A stretch of DNA of 13,055 bases, from positions 1 through 13,055 of the forward strand of contig SMWY01000062.1 in assembly GCA_004356555.1 (NCBI GenBank), given 5' to 3'. Under the pieces are notes generated by a model. That model searched no databases. It saw only the letters and a program-made list of their open reading frames with translations, and was not told the origin of the DNA. Shown piece by piece: positions 6,666-13,055 of the stretch. Within the stretch, counting starts at the first letter, position 1, and each line of letters starts with the position of its first letter. This DNA comes from Candidatus Dadabacteria bacterium. GTDB lineage: Bacteria > Desulfobacterota_D > UBA1144 > Nemesobacterales > UBA2774. The position numbers and the translations under genes are program-made.

Positions 6666-7519
6666 TAGATATACCTCTTTATCAGTATTTCGAGACGTTC
6701 TTTAATCTCTTTTGTTATAGCTTCTTTAGGTGTAATTATCGCGTTCTGAAGAGCATTACAGCATGGACATTCTCTAGACTCACCAATTGCCGGGACTACC
6801 TTTTTTATTATATCTCTTGCTAGTTGAACATTCTGATTTAAGGTTGCAATTAAGTCTTCCACTGTGACGTCATCATGGTGCTCGTGCCAGCAGTCATAAT
6901 CGGTCGCCATTGAAAGGCTAGCGTAGCAAATCTCAGCTTCACGGGCAAGTTTAGCCTCTGTCGCATTTGTCATACCAATTACGTCCACTCCCCACCCTCT
7001 ATATATATTGCTTTCGGCTCTGGAAGAGAATTGAGGACCCTCCATACATAGATAAGTCCCGCCTTTGTGGACTGTTGCGCCAGAGTTTATCGAGGCGTTG
7101 TAAAGTTCCTCTGAAAGTATGGAACATACGGGATCAGCCATAGAAACATGTGCGACAATCCCGTCTCCAAAGAATGTTGATACCCTTGTTTTTGTATGAT
7201 CGTAGAACTGTGAAGGAATAACAATTTGTCCCGGGGAAATGTGCTCTTTCATGCTCCCTACAGCGCTTACTGATACAATCCATTCCACACCCATCTTTTT
7301 CATTGCAAATATATTTGCCCGGTAGTTGATTTCTGAGGGCATTTGTTTATGGCCTCGGCCGTGTCTGGGCAAAAACACCATTTTAGTATCGCCCAAAGTG
7401 CCAACTACCAGATCATCAGAAGGGCTCCCCCAGGGCGTATCCACACTAACTGATTCAACATCGGTCAGTCCTTCAATCTCGTAAAGCCCGCTTCCCCCTA
7501 TTACTCCAACAGTTTTCAT
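6665..7519 (-). CDS. mtnP: S-methyl-5'-thioadenosine phosphorylase
   Basis: MtnP splits 5'-methylthioadenosine with phosphate into adenine and 5-methylthioribose 1-phosphate, in methionine and purine salvage after polyamine or SAM-dependent reactions. Seen in this 284-residue protein: VGVIGGSGLY (4-13), the phosphate-loop RHGRGH (52-57), SEINYRAN (62-69), MEGPQFSSRAES (159-170), MTNATEAKLA (183-192) and ATDYDCWH (205-212). The last motif carries the two Asp residues that favour a 6-aminopurine, as in human MTAP, which argues against inosine or guanosine phosphorylase. A CPCC motif lies near residue 251. The ATG at 7519 is preferred over the GTG at 7525, because GAGGTGAT ends directly in front of it and would overlap the GTG. 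A weak promoter (TTGACC at 7570-7575 on the minus strand) may lie upstream. It is coupled to the pfkB gene by TAATG. Confidence 0.93.
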   Translation of the reverse strand: MKTVGVIGGSGLYEIEGLTDVESVSVDTPWGSPSDDLVVGTLGDTKMVFLPRHGRGHKQMPSEINYRANIFAMKKMGVEWIVSVSAVGSMKEHISPGQIVIPSQFYDHTKTRVSTFFGDGIVAHVSMADPVCSILSEELYNASINSGATVHKGGTYLCMEGPQFSSRAESNIYRGWGVDVIGMTNATEAKLAREAEICYASLSMATDYDCWHEHHDDVTVEDLIATLNQNVQLARDIIKKVVPAIGESRECPCCNALQNAIITPKEAITKEIKERLEILIKRYI

Positions 7520-7615
7520 AATCACCTCTATTATTTAAGAGCACTTAAACTAACATTCAAACTATTTCAGGTCAAGAAATATAGCCTCGGAAACCATTTT
7601 TATGCATCTAATCTT

Positions 7616-7651
7616 AAAAAAAACTATTCTGTCATCAATCATGTCAGAATA
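7616..7651 (-). terminator. Intrinsic terminator of the MFS-trmI-SNase-rsmG operon
   Basis: On the minus strand, TATTCTG pairs with CAGAATA (7 bp; plus positions 7645-7651 and 7625-7631). The pairing extends by CA/TG after one A-A mismatch, with a TGATTGA loop. One C and eight A bases on the plus strand (7616-7623) become a run of eight T bases downstream of the stem on the transcribed strand. The stem is AT-rich, but position and T-run fit a rho-independent terminator 22 bases past the rsmG stop. It separates this operon from mtnP. Confidence 0.65.
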
Positions 7652-7672
7652 AGAAATAGGAATGTCTTTTCA

Positions 7673-8320
7673 TCAGAGCAGCCTAAGAACAAGTATAATC
7701 CTCTTTAAATCGCCTATAGGGAGGGTTAAATCCTTAAAATCTACAAGTTCAAATTCGTTTTCAACATCTTGAATTGTAGTATTCCATTCTTCACTCCCCC
7801 CCTTTCCCCTCATAAGTACAATAACTCCATCTTCTGACACATATGGAGAGCTTAGTTTGAGGGTGTCCGAAATACTTCCAACAGCTCTACATACTACATA
7901 GTCAAAGTGGTGCAGGGGAATGTTGCTTTGAGACTCTTCTGCCCTACCCCATACTGCCTTAATACCTTCAATACCGAGCTTTCTTATAGTGTCGTTCATA
8001 AATGAAACTTTCTTATTCACCGAATCGAGCATGGTCACTTCAAGTCCAGGGCGTACAATCTTTAAAGGAATTCCGGGAAATCCGGCACCTGAGCCTATAT
8101 CAAGAACCTTTTTCTCATCTTCTATAATAGGAGCAATTGAGATTGAATCGAGAAAATGGCTTACAATTATTCCTCTATCATCCTTAATAGAAGTCAGGTT
8201 GATTTTCTCGTTCCAGTTTTTTAGATTTTCTAAATACTTAAAAAAAAGGTCCACATCCTTTTCTGAAACATCAACTCCAAGCTCCCCGGCACCTACTATT
8301 AGATCTTCTCTTAGACTCAA
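7673..8320 (-). CDS. rsmG: 16S rRNA (guanine-527-N7)-methyltransferase RsmG
   Basis: RsmG (GidB) methylates G527 in the 530 loop of 16S rRNA using S-adenosylmethionine. Its loss is known to give low-level streptomycin resistance in several bacteria. Seen in 215 residues: WNEKINLTSI (36-45), HFLDSI (55-60), the SAM-binding VLDIGSGAGFPGIPLKI (72-88), the acidic strand-2 end of VTMLDS (95-100), and CRAVGS (145-150). Length is typical. The start is TTG, with AAGGAG 6 bases upstream, and it overlaps the preceding nuclease gene's stop as TTGA (4 bases), so translation is coupled. It is not next to the usual mnmG/parA genes of many bacteria, but ends an operon with trmI and an SNase gene. A terminator follows. 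Confidence 0.94.
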   Translation of the reverse strand: MSLREDLIVGAGELGVDVSEKDVDLFFKYLENLKNWNEKINLTSIKDDRGIIVSHFLDSISIAPIIEDEKKVLDIGSGAGFPGIPLKIVRPGLEVTMLDSVNKKVSFMNDTIRKLGIEGIKAVWGRAEESQSNIPLHHFDYVVCRAVGSISDTLKLSSPYVSEDGVIVLMRGKGGSEEWNTTIQDVENEFELVDFKDLTLPIGDLKRIILVLRLL

Positions 8321-9126
8321 GGCGAGCTCCTTAACAACATAGGGTGATCCACAATAATGCCCGGCTTGCCTCTACGCATCTTTACCCTTCCTATAACTTC
8401 CACTGTTTTACCCTTGTAGAATTTTTCTGGATCTATATCAAAATGCTGAAAATTATTCCAATCATCGGGGAAAATAACCACGTCGAGCTTGTCTTCCATA
8501 TTTAATACGATCACATTGTCAGATTTACGGACATCAAGTATGCGCCCCTTTACTACTATGCGCTTTCCTTCATAGCGATGCGCTTTATTAAGATCAACCC
8601 GAAATTCGCTATTTCCCGGTGGTGGAGCTAGGTTTCTTAAGTCTCCCCATATACCTTTTTTATTATTCTTTGCTTGTTGGAGGGCATCGAATATAATTTC
8701 TGAGTACATACCGTTAGGCTCAATTATAAGTGCTGTTGCAAGGCCCTCCTTTAGAAGCTCTTCATTGACTAACAGATCATCTACATATACGTAGGCAAGT
8801 ATCCTTCCATATACGTCATATTTTTCCTCATCGAACTCAAGTTTGACTGTTTTACCCTGGACGAGCTTGGCATTAAAATCCTTAGCCTCCTCAGACATGG
8901 GGTCTCCCGGAGAACCTTGGTATGCAATTTCAGGCGTATCTATTCCTAAGTATCTGATTCGAGATTTTTTATCGTCATCTATTATGACAGTATCTCCATC
9001 TATCACGCTAAGAACATTGTGCTCCGCCAAATCAGGCGACTTTTCTCTTTTCTCTAAAAGATAATAAATCCCGAAGACCAAAAGAAAAAAAAGGAGAAAT
9101 AAAAGCTTTCTTCTTTTACTATTCAT
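8317..9126 (-). CDS. Membrane-anchored SNase-like (thermonuclease) protein with C-terminal OB-fold-like domain
   Basis: This is a 269-residue protein with an N-terminal hydrophobic segment (about 7-24) after a KRRK cluster, a signal anchor or signal peptide that places the rest outside the cytoplasm. The staphylococcal-nuclease domain (about 37-165) has DGDT (43-46), R58 followed by GIDTPE with D63, T64 and E66, and YGR with R108. These align with SNase D21, R35, D40, T41, E43 and R87, so calcium-dependent phosphodiester cleavage is plausible. Residues about 175-262 form a second domain with a GKRIVVKGRILDV strand pattern and GKTVEVIGRVKMRRGKPGI, resembling a nucleic-acid-binding OB fold. That assignment is inference. 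GAGG precedes the ATG. It overlaps rsmG by 4 bases and follows trmI by 47. Role is likely extracytoplasmic nucleic-acid breakdown. Confidence 0.85.
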   Translation of the reverse strand: MNSKRRKLLFLLFFLLVFGIYYLLEKREKSPDLAEHNVLSVIDGDTVIIDDDKKSRIRYLGIDTPEIAYQGSPGDPMSEEAKDFNAKLVQGKTVKLEFDEEKYDVYGRILAYVYVDDLLVNEELLKEGLATALIIEPNGMYSEIIFDALQQAKNNKKGIWGDLRNLAPPPGNSEFRVDLNKAHRYEGKRIVVKGRILDVRKSDNVIVLNMEDKLDVVIFPDDWNNFQHFDIDPEKFYKGKTVEVIGRVKMRRGKPGIIVDHPMLLRSSP

Positions 9127-9173
9127 ATCATATTGCCTCTAATAAAGTGAGCTTCTAAAAGTTTGAAATAGCT

Positions 9174-9977
9174 CTACAATACTTCAGTAGAATCATCAAT
9201 AGATTCTTTTTTAGATAAGATCTTTCTCCCGAATGTAAGAAACCCAGTGTGGCCCACCATCCGGTCAACTGGTCTTGTCTTACCCGTGCTAACCCTGATA
9301 TACCTTAGCAGAAGCTCAACTGTTTCTATGTAGACAAATCCTTGCTCTTCCAACTTCTCGACGCATTTTTCAACCTGATTATAGGTAGGAGATAAACTAG
9401 CAATTCTACCGCCTCCCCTTAATGCCTTAGCAGCCGCGGGAATACCTTCCCAGGGGGATGGGAGATCCAAGATCACGACATCGACCCCCTCTTCATCAAA
9501 ACCATTTTGTGCTACTCCCAGTTTAAATTCAACGTTATCAGAATAACCTGCATTTTCTATATTCTTCCTTGCGTTCTCAAGATGCTTCTCCCTACTATCA
9601 TAAGTAAAGACCATCCCATCGGGCACTACAGCATTGGCAAGTGCCATTGTAAGAGAGCCTGACCCTGTTCCACATTCAACAACCCTCATTCCTGACTGAA
9701 TACCGGTTTTAAGTATTATGAAACCCGCATCTTTAGGATAGATTATTTGTGTGTGTCTTTTGACCTTCATCATTTTATCTTCAAGTGTAGGTTCAAGGAG
9801 TATAAATGGGTGCTCTAAACTAGAATAAATCCTATCTCCGTAAGATTTCCCTATAGCATCGCCAAGAGTAAGCTCACCCAAGTGAGTCCCCATACCCTTC
9901 CCCTCAGCTACAGTTACTAGATAGGTTTTGTTGTCAGGAGATATGATAAGTACCTGATCGCCGGAGTTAATTGTCAT
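9174..9977 (-). CDS. trmI: tRNA (adenine-58-N1)-methyltransferase TrmI
   Basis: TrmI methylates N1 of A58 in the T loop of tRNA. Seen in 267 residues: an N-terminal small beta domain (1-60) opening with MTINSGDQVL, the family segment RHTQIIYPKDAGFI (74-87), the SAM-binding ECGTGSGSLT (101-110), the acidic FTYDSREKHLENA (124-136), LDLPSPWE (170-177) in the catalytic region, and RPVDRMVGHTGFLTFGRK near the C-terminus. Both tRNA genes in this window have a T loop with A at the target position, so they are potential substrates. I chose the ATG at 9977; the in-frame TTG at 9986 adds only three residues and neither start has a strong ribosome site. It lies downstream of the MFS gene and upstream of the SNase gene. 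A homotetramer is usual for the family. Confidence 0.92.
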   Translation of the reverse strand: MTINSGDQVLIISPDNKTYLVTVAEGKGMGTHLGELTLGDAIGKSYGDRIYSSLEHPFILLEPTLEDKMMKVKRHTQIIYPKDAGFIILKTGIQSGMRVVECGTGSGSLTMALANAVVPDGMVFTYDSREKHLENARKNIENAGYSDNVEFKLGVAQNGFDEEGVDVVILDLPSPWEGIPAAAKALRGGGRIASLSPTYNQVEKCVEKLEEQGFVYIETVELLLRYIRVSTGKTRPVDRMVGHTGFLTFGRKILSKKESIDDSTEVL

Positions 9978-10010
9978 CGATTGCAAGAGTAATTAATGTT
10001 GAATTGTTTT

Positions 10011-11168
10011 TCAAGATTCACTATCCGGCTCAAAGAAAGTAAATAGTATAAAGCCTAAGAAGACCATGCAACCTGTTACAAAATACATAATCTCATATCC
10101 AAAATCCCTTGCAATTAGACCCAGCGGAAACGCCAGAAAATTGATTCCCAGACTGTAAGAGGCGTTAAATGCTCCCATTGCTTTACCTCTTTCATCCGAT
10201 CCCGCTTTATCTATAACAAGCGCACTAAGCGTAGGGTACAAAAACCCGTATCCTATGCTAAAGAAAAGTGATATCAACACTGCGCTTAAAGGAGATTCCA
10301 CAAAGTACATGGCCGCAAGTGAGATAGAGACGGCCAAAAGACAGGGCGAGGCAATAACCTTTCTCCCTAACTTATCGGAAATTCTCCCACCGAAAATTCT
10401 CACTGCAGTAACCGCTATCGTGTAGGTCAGGAAGAAGTAAAAAGCTGCTAACCCCTTAGATCTCAAGAAAGTTGCAACAAAGTTAAGTATGGCCCCGAGG
10501 CCCCCTGCAAGTATTAAATTCGAGACTAATATGAAAGCATACCTCTTAGAAGCTATAAGACGGAAGAAGCCAAGCCCATAGCGGTCGGATGAACGTATAA
10601 AGTTTCCATCCCTGGTAAAAATAGTTAAAACAAATGCTATTAAACTGAAAAAGGAGGCATAAATGAAAAACGAATAGAAACCGAAAAGCTCAATGACGAG
10701 TTCTCCCAATGATGGGCCAATTGCATAAGAGGCAATTGTAAACGCACTGAATATCCCAAGCCCCTCTGCCATTTTCTCAGAAGGAATATAATCCGTTACA
10801 AACGTACTCGCGGCGGTAAAAGAGAAGGCAAAAGAAACTCCCTGTACAAAACGTAATAGATAGAAAACCGGGGATAATTGAGATATGAAAAGGTAACTTA
10901 GTGTGGCTACGAACATTAACGCATATCCAAAGAGCATAAACCTCCTTCTCCCATATTTATCTACCAGATATGCAACGAAAGGAATCGCTCCCAGGGAAGT
11001 AATACCAAAAGAGCCCATAATAAAACCAATATTTGCTTCATTTCCCCCTAAATCTTTTATATATATAGGCAGGAGAAAAAATGAAGAAAAATTACAGAAA
11101 AAAAAGAAGTTAGCAGCTGTAGCTAGAGTAAAATTTTTAAATTGCGGGGAAGAGAAACGAGATGCCAT
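10011..11168 (-). CDS. Major facilitator superfamily transporter, about 12 membrane segments
   Basis: This 385-residue hydrophobic protein has two halves with the typical MFS pattern. Seen: motif A after the second helix, YLVDKYGRRRFML (67-79), and its repeat in the second half, GGRISDKLGRK (260-270). The segment RFVQGVSFAFSFTAAS (106-121) looks like helix 4, and AFNASYSLGINFLAFPLG marks a late helix. It belongs to the drug:H+ or sugar-efflux-like branches, but substrate cannot be read from sequence. It has no ribosome site that I can see, and the leader before the ATG is A-rich. It is the first gene of the minus-strand operon ending in rsmG and diverges from the tRNA-Lys promoter. The trmI start follows after about 33 bases, so cotranscription is likely, although a functional link to RNA modification is not evident. 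Confidence 0.85.
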   Translation of the reverse strand: MASRFSSPQFKNFTLATAANFFFFCNFSSFFLLPIYIKDLGGNEANIGFIMGSFGITSLGAIPFVAYLVDKYGRRRFMLFGYALMFVATLSYLFISQLSPVFYLLRFVQGVSFAFSFTAASTFVTDYIPSEKMAEGLGIFSAFTIASYAIGPSLGELVIELFGFYSFFIYASFFSLIAFVLTIFTRDGNFIRSSDRYGLGFFRLIASKRYAFILVSNLILAGGLGAILNFVATFLRSKGLAAFYFFLTYTIAVTAVRIFGGRISDKLGRKVIASPCLLAVSISLAAMYFVESPLSAVLISLFFSIGYGFLYPTLSALVIDKAGSDERGKAMGAFNASYSLGINFLAFPLGLIARDFGYEIMYFVTGCMVFLGFILFTFFEPDSES

Positions 11169-11244
11169 ATTTTTTTGTAGAAATCAGCTAAATAGTGCCT
11201 AGATTTAAGGGGAAATAAGAGATTAAAAATAATACACATATTCT

Positions 11245-11272
11245 TTGACAATGTATAATGACGTGATATATT
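11245..11272 (+). promoter_or_regulatory. Promoter of the tRNA-Lys/tRNA-Glu operon
   Basis: A perfect TTGACA (11245-11250), 16 bases, then TATATT (11267-11272). Initiation near 11279 would leave only a few bases before the first tRNA. A second TATAAT at 11254-11259 has no fitting -35. Confidence 0.65.
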
Positions 11273-11286
11273 TTCGCCTTGTTAAT

Positions 11287-11359
11287 GAGCCGTTAGCTCA
11301 GGAGGTAGAGCAACTGCCTTTTAAGCAGTGGGCCGCAGGTTCGAATCCTGCACGGCTCA
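11287..11359 (+). tRNA. tRNA-Lys (anticodon UUU)
   Basis: The 73-base cloverleaf is complete. The acceptor stem GAGCCGT pairs with ACGGCTC (11352-11358) over all seven positions. The D stem is GCTC/GAGC. The anticodon stem ACTGC/GCAGT encloses CTTTTAA, with the anticodon TTT at 11320-11322. The T stem GCAGG/CCTGC encloses TTCGAAT. The discriminator base is A and CCA is not encoded, so a CCA-adding enzyme is needed. Confidence 0.97.
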
Positions 11360-11369
11360 TACTTCGTTA

Positions 11370-11444
11370 GTCCCCATCGTCTAGCCTGGCCCAGGACATC
11401 GGCCTTTCACGCCGAAAACAGGGGTTCAAATCCCCTTGGGGACG
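11370..11444 (+). tRNA. tRNA-Glu (anticodon UUC)
   Basis: The 75-base cloverleaf is complete. The acceptor stem GTCCCCA pairs with TGGGGAC (11437-11443). The anticodon stem TCGGC/GCCGA encloses CTTTCAC, with the anticodon TTC at 11406-11408. The T stem AGGGG/CCCCT encloses TTCAAAT. The discriminator is G, and only CA follows, so CCA is not encoded. It lies 10 bases after tRNA-Lys and is surely cotranscribed with it. Confidence 0.97.
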
Positions 11445-11465
11445 CATCTATAACCCACCTAGCCT

Positions 11466-11501
11466 AATATCAAATCTGATAATGAAAAATCAGTCGATAT
11501 T
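11466..11501. repeat. Interrupted inverted repeat between tRNA-Glu and the HupE gene
   Basis: AATATC (11466-11471) pairs with GATATT (11496-11501), and CTGAT (11476-11480) with ATCAG (11489-11493), around an A-rich loop. It overlaps the stop codon of the convergent HupE-type gene. It may terminate one or both transcripts, but there is no clean T-tract. Confidence 0.35.
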
Positions 11502-12525
11502 AAAATTGGAAACTAAAAAAAGCATTCCAGATGCGCTCTAAGAACCAGAACACGGCAAGAGAACCGATTAGATATGCAGGTAGGAATTTTGCAATTCGGG
11601 GCCATGTGAAGGGAGCCCTTTTTAATAGAACCCATACAATTAGAACTAGGCCTACGAATAAAAGCTGTCCGATTTCGATACCAACGTTAAAGGAAAAGAG
11701 CGCAAGAGGTATGTCAGTCTGGGGAAGTCCGACCTCGCTGAGAGCACCTGCGAAACCTAGTCCATGCAGCAGTCCGAAGAGTCCGGCTATAATCCATGGG
11801 TAGCAGTTCATTAATGTATTGCGGGATTTAAAAGATCTGTAGAGTTCTATAGCTAGAAAGTAGATACTAACAGCGATGGCAGCTTCAGTAAGCTGTTGGG
11901 GAACGTGAACGAAACCCAAAGTCGCAAGCGCAAGAGTGATGCTGTGACCTGCGGTAAAAGCAGTGACGGTCCAGAGAAGCTGCCTGCTCCAGCCTACTAT
12001 TAACACTAGACCAAGAATAAAAAGTAGGTGATCGAAGCCCTCAAGTATATGCCCTGTTCCTAATATGAGATAGGTCTTAAAAACTGATAGTGAGGACTGA
12101 CGTTCGGGTATTACAAAGGAGGATTCGCCAGCGGTTAGAACATGCGTGATCGAACGGCCATCCAATAGCTGTATTCTTAGTAGCACATCTGCCTTACTAC
12201 TAGCGATATTCTCTACGCTAACGGTCTTTCCAATTAACCCTCCCGCGCACTTAAGATCCCAAGTCGCTAAAGCTCCGTTATCTATATATTCGAAATCGAC
12301 TTTCCCAACCCCCTCACAGTCAGGAGGCAAAACCGGCCGTAGTGTTGCACCCCTAGGTCTTACTACAGGTTCCTTCCACCGGACCGTTACGGTTCCGGTC
12401 ACAGTTTCCTTTAATTCATATAAAGAAGGGGCGAATATGTGCGCAAGCGAGGGAAATGCAGAGAGTAGTCCGAAAAAGAAAATGAATAATGCGGTGTAGC
12501 AAAGCCTCATCGAGCACGCTTTCAT
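11500..12525 (-). CDS. HupE/UreJ-family integral membrane protein
   Basis: Starting at 12525 this protein has 341 residues. It opens with a signal peptide (about 1-28, ending in SLA), followed by an extracytoplasmic beta-rich domain (about 29-150) with two cysteines (about 70 and 93) that could form a disulfide. The membrane domain (about 150-338) has about six or seven helices with conserved polar motifs: GHILEGFDHLLF (158-169), TAFTAGHS (188-195), FGLLHGLGFAGAL (250-262) and FNVGIEIGQ (279-287). These His/Asp/Glu motifs mark the HupE/UreJ family, in which nickel or cobalt transport is proposed for some members; the substrate here is unknown. I chose the 12525 ATG because it overlaps the upstream stop as ATGA, has a GAGGAGG site about 11 bases before it, and begins the signal peptide. 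A longer reading from 12594 adds 23 non-signal residues. It is coupled to the PpiC gene. Confidence 0.85.
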   Translation of the reverse strand: MKACSMRLCYTALFIFFFGLLSAFPSLAHIFAPSLYELKETVTGTVTVRWKEPVVRPRGATLRPVLPPDCEGVGKVDFEYIDNGALATWDLKCAGGLIGKTVSVENIASSKADVLLRIQLLDGRSITHVLTAGESSFVIPERQSSLSVFKTYLILGTGHILEGFDHLLFILGLVLIVGWSRQLLWTVTAFTAGHSITLALATLGFVHVPQQLTEAAIAVSIYFLAIELYRSFKSRNTLMNCYPWIIAGLFGLLHGLGFAGALSEVGLPQTDIPLALFSFNVGIEIGQLLFVGLVLIVWVLLKRAPFTWPRIAKFLPAYLIGSLAVFWFLERIWNAFFSFQF

Positions 12526-13055
12526 GACGTCTTCGCCTCCTCGATTACAATATCGTATTCCTGTTTTAGCTGCTCTAGACGGAGGTCGAGCCACTCGTCC
12601 GCAAGCTTATGCAGTAGCCTCCCCTTCACTTTTTTCCTTATATTTTTAAGAGGAGGCACATAGGGCTCCGTACGCTCATGAATATAGACAAGGTGAACCC
12701 CGTATCGTGACGGTATAGGACCAGACCATTCTCCAACAGGAGCCTCTTTTAAAATGTTTGTGAACCTGTACCCAAACTTTCTCTGAATCTCTTTGTCAGG
12801 AAGCGGGGGAAGTGCGGGCTCGACAAACGCTTTCTTCTCAAGCAAAGATGCTTCTTTGGGTGAAAGTTTTTCACTTCTAATCTTTGTGAGGAGCTCATTA
12901 GCGCGCTTGCCGGTATCTTTGCCGTATTTGAGCTCGTTCACAGTAACGTGTGTGATACGCGTCTTACCGGGGATCATGAACTTTTCCCCGTTCTCGCGGA
13001 GATACGCCTCCAGCATCTCATCGCTGGGAACCCTCATTAATACAGCTGCCCTTAT
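12522..13055 (-). CDS. PpiC/parvulin-type peptidyl-prolyl isomerase (partial, N-terminus beyond the window)
   Basis: The frame is open to the right edge, and the residues before the first ATG (13037) continue the same protein, so that ATG is probably internal. From it, 171 residues are visible. They match the PpiC (rotamase) family: YLRENGEKFMIPGKTRITHV (12-31) at the domain start, FGYRFTNILKEAPVGEWSGPIPSRYGVHLVYIHER (87-121) at its core, and a helical, basic C-terminus. Parvulins of this type assist folding of exported proteins in the periplasm. The usual GGDLGW loop is not evident; the segment before the FG core is replaced by a proline-rich EPALPPLPDKE, so activity may be altered. It overlaps the HupE-family gene by ATGA, so the two products are likely made together and may act together. 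Confidence 0.8.
   Translation of the reverse strand: MRAAVLMRVPSDEMLEAYLRENGEKFMIPGKTRITHVTVNELKYGKDTGKRANELLTKIRSEKLSPKEASLLEKKAFVEPALPPLPDKEIQRKFGYRFTNILKEAPVGEWSGPIPSRYGVHLVYIHERTEPYVPPLKNIRKKVKGRLLHKLADEWLDLRLEQLKQEYDIVIEEAKTS

Noticed and set aside
11481..11501. Clean intrinsic terminator for the tRNA operon
   Set aside because: The interrupted inverted repeat here is real but is not followed by a T-run, so it is listed only as a repeat.
1..13055. CRISPR array, insertion sequence, integrase or toxin-antitoxin pair
   Set aside because: I saw no regularly spaced repeats, no terminal inverted repeats around a transposase, and no small coupled gene pairs with such signatures.

Overview
The window looks like core chromosome from a moderately AT-rich Gram-negative bacterium. 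The bifunctional ADP-heptose enzyme HldE implies lipopolysaccharide with a heptose core, and the signal-peptide and periplasmic-type proteins at the right end agree. The mix of genes (DUF1844 protein, methylthioadenosine phosphorylase paired with a PfkB kinase, m1A58-type tRNA methyltransferase, tRNA genes without encoded CCA) resembles Desulfobacterota, Dadabacteria or related lineages. That placement is a guess from gene content, not a phylogeny.

Left part (1-4080). A PerR-type Fur-family regulator on the minus strand diverges from a plus-strand pair, a SufT-like DUF59 protein and an Mrp P-loop ATPase, both linked to Fe-S cluster assembly. The gap between them holds a promoter whose -10 box lies inside a small palindrome, followed by a perfect 10-bp inverted repeat. 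Next come a zinc-finger-less DnaJ/CbpA-type co-chaperone and a DUF1844 protein on the plus strand. After them lies a short decayed remnant, on the minus strand, of a PHP-type (CpsB/YwqE-like) phosphatase gene.

Middle (4129-11168). hldE has a near-consensus sigma70 promoter and a TTG start, and runs plus. It converges on two minus-strand groups. The distal group is mtnP and a pfkB-family kinase, which overlap by one base. The upstream group is an MFS transporter, trmI, a membrane-anchored SNase/OB-fold protein and rsmG. An intrinsic terminator between rsmG and mtnP separates the groups.

Right part (11245-13055). A strong promoter drives tandem tRNA-Lys(UUU) and tRNA-Glu(UUC) genes. Facing them on the minus strand is a HupE/UreJ-family membrane protein, coupled by a 4-base ATGA overlap to a PpiC-type peptidyl-prolyl isomerase that runs off the right edge.

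Most of the window is ordinary housekeeping DNA. I did not find a clearly new multi-gene system. The items most worth a second look are the Mrp protein with no cysteine at all, the regulatory layout between perR and sufT, the PHP pseudogene, the SNase-OB protein inside an RNA-methyltransferase operon, and the HupE-PpiC pair. No CRISPR array, insertion sequence or integrase is visible.
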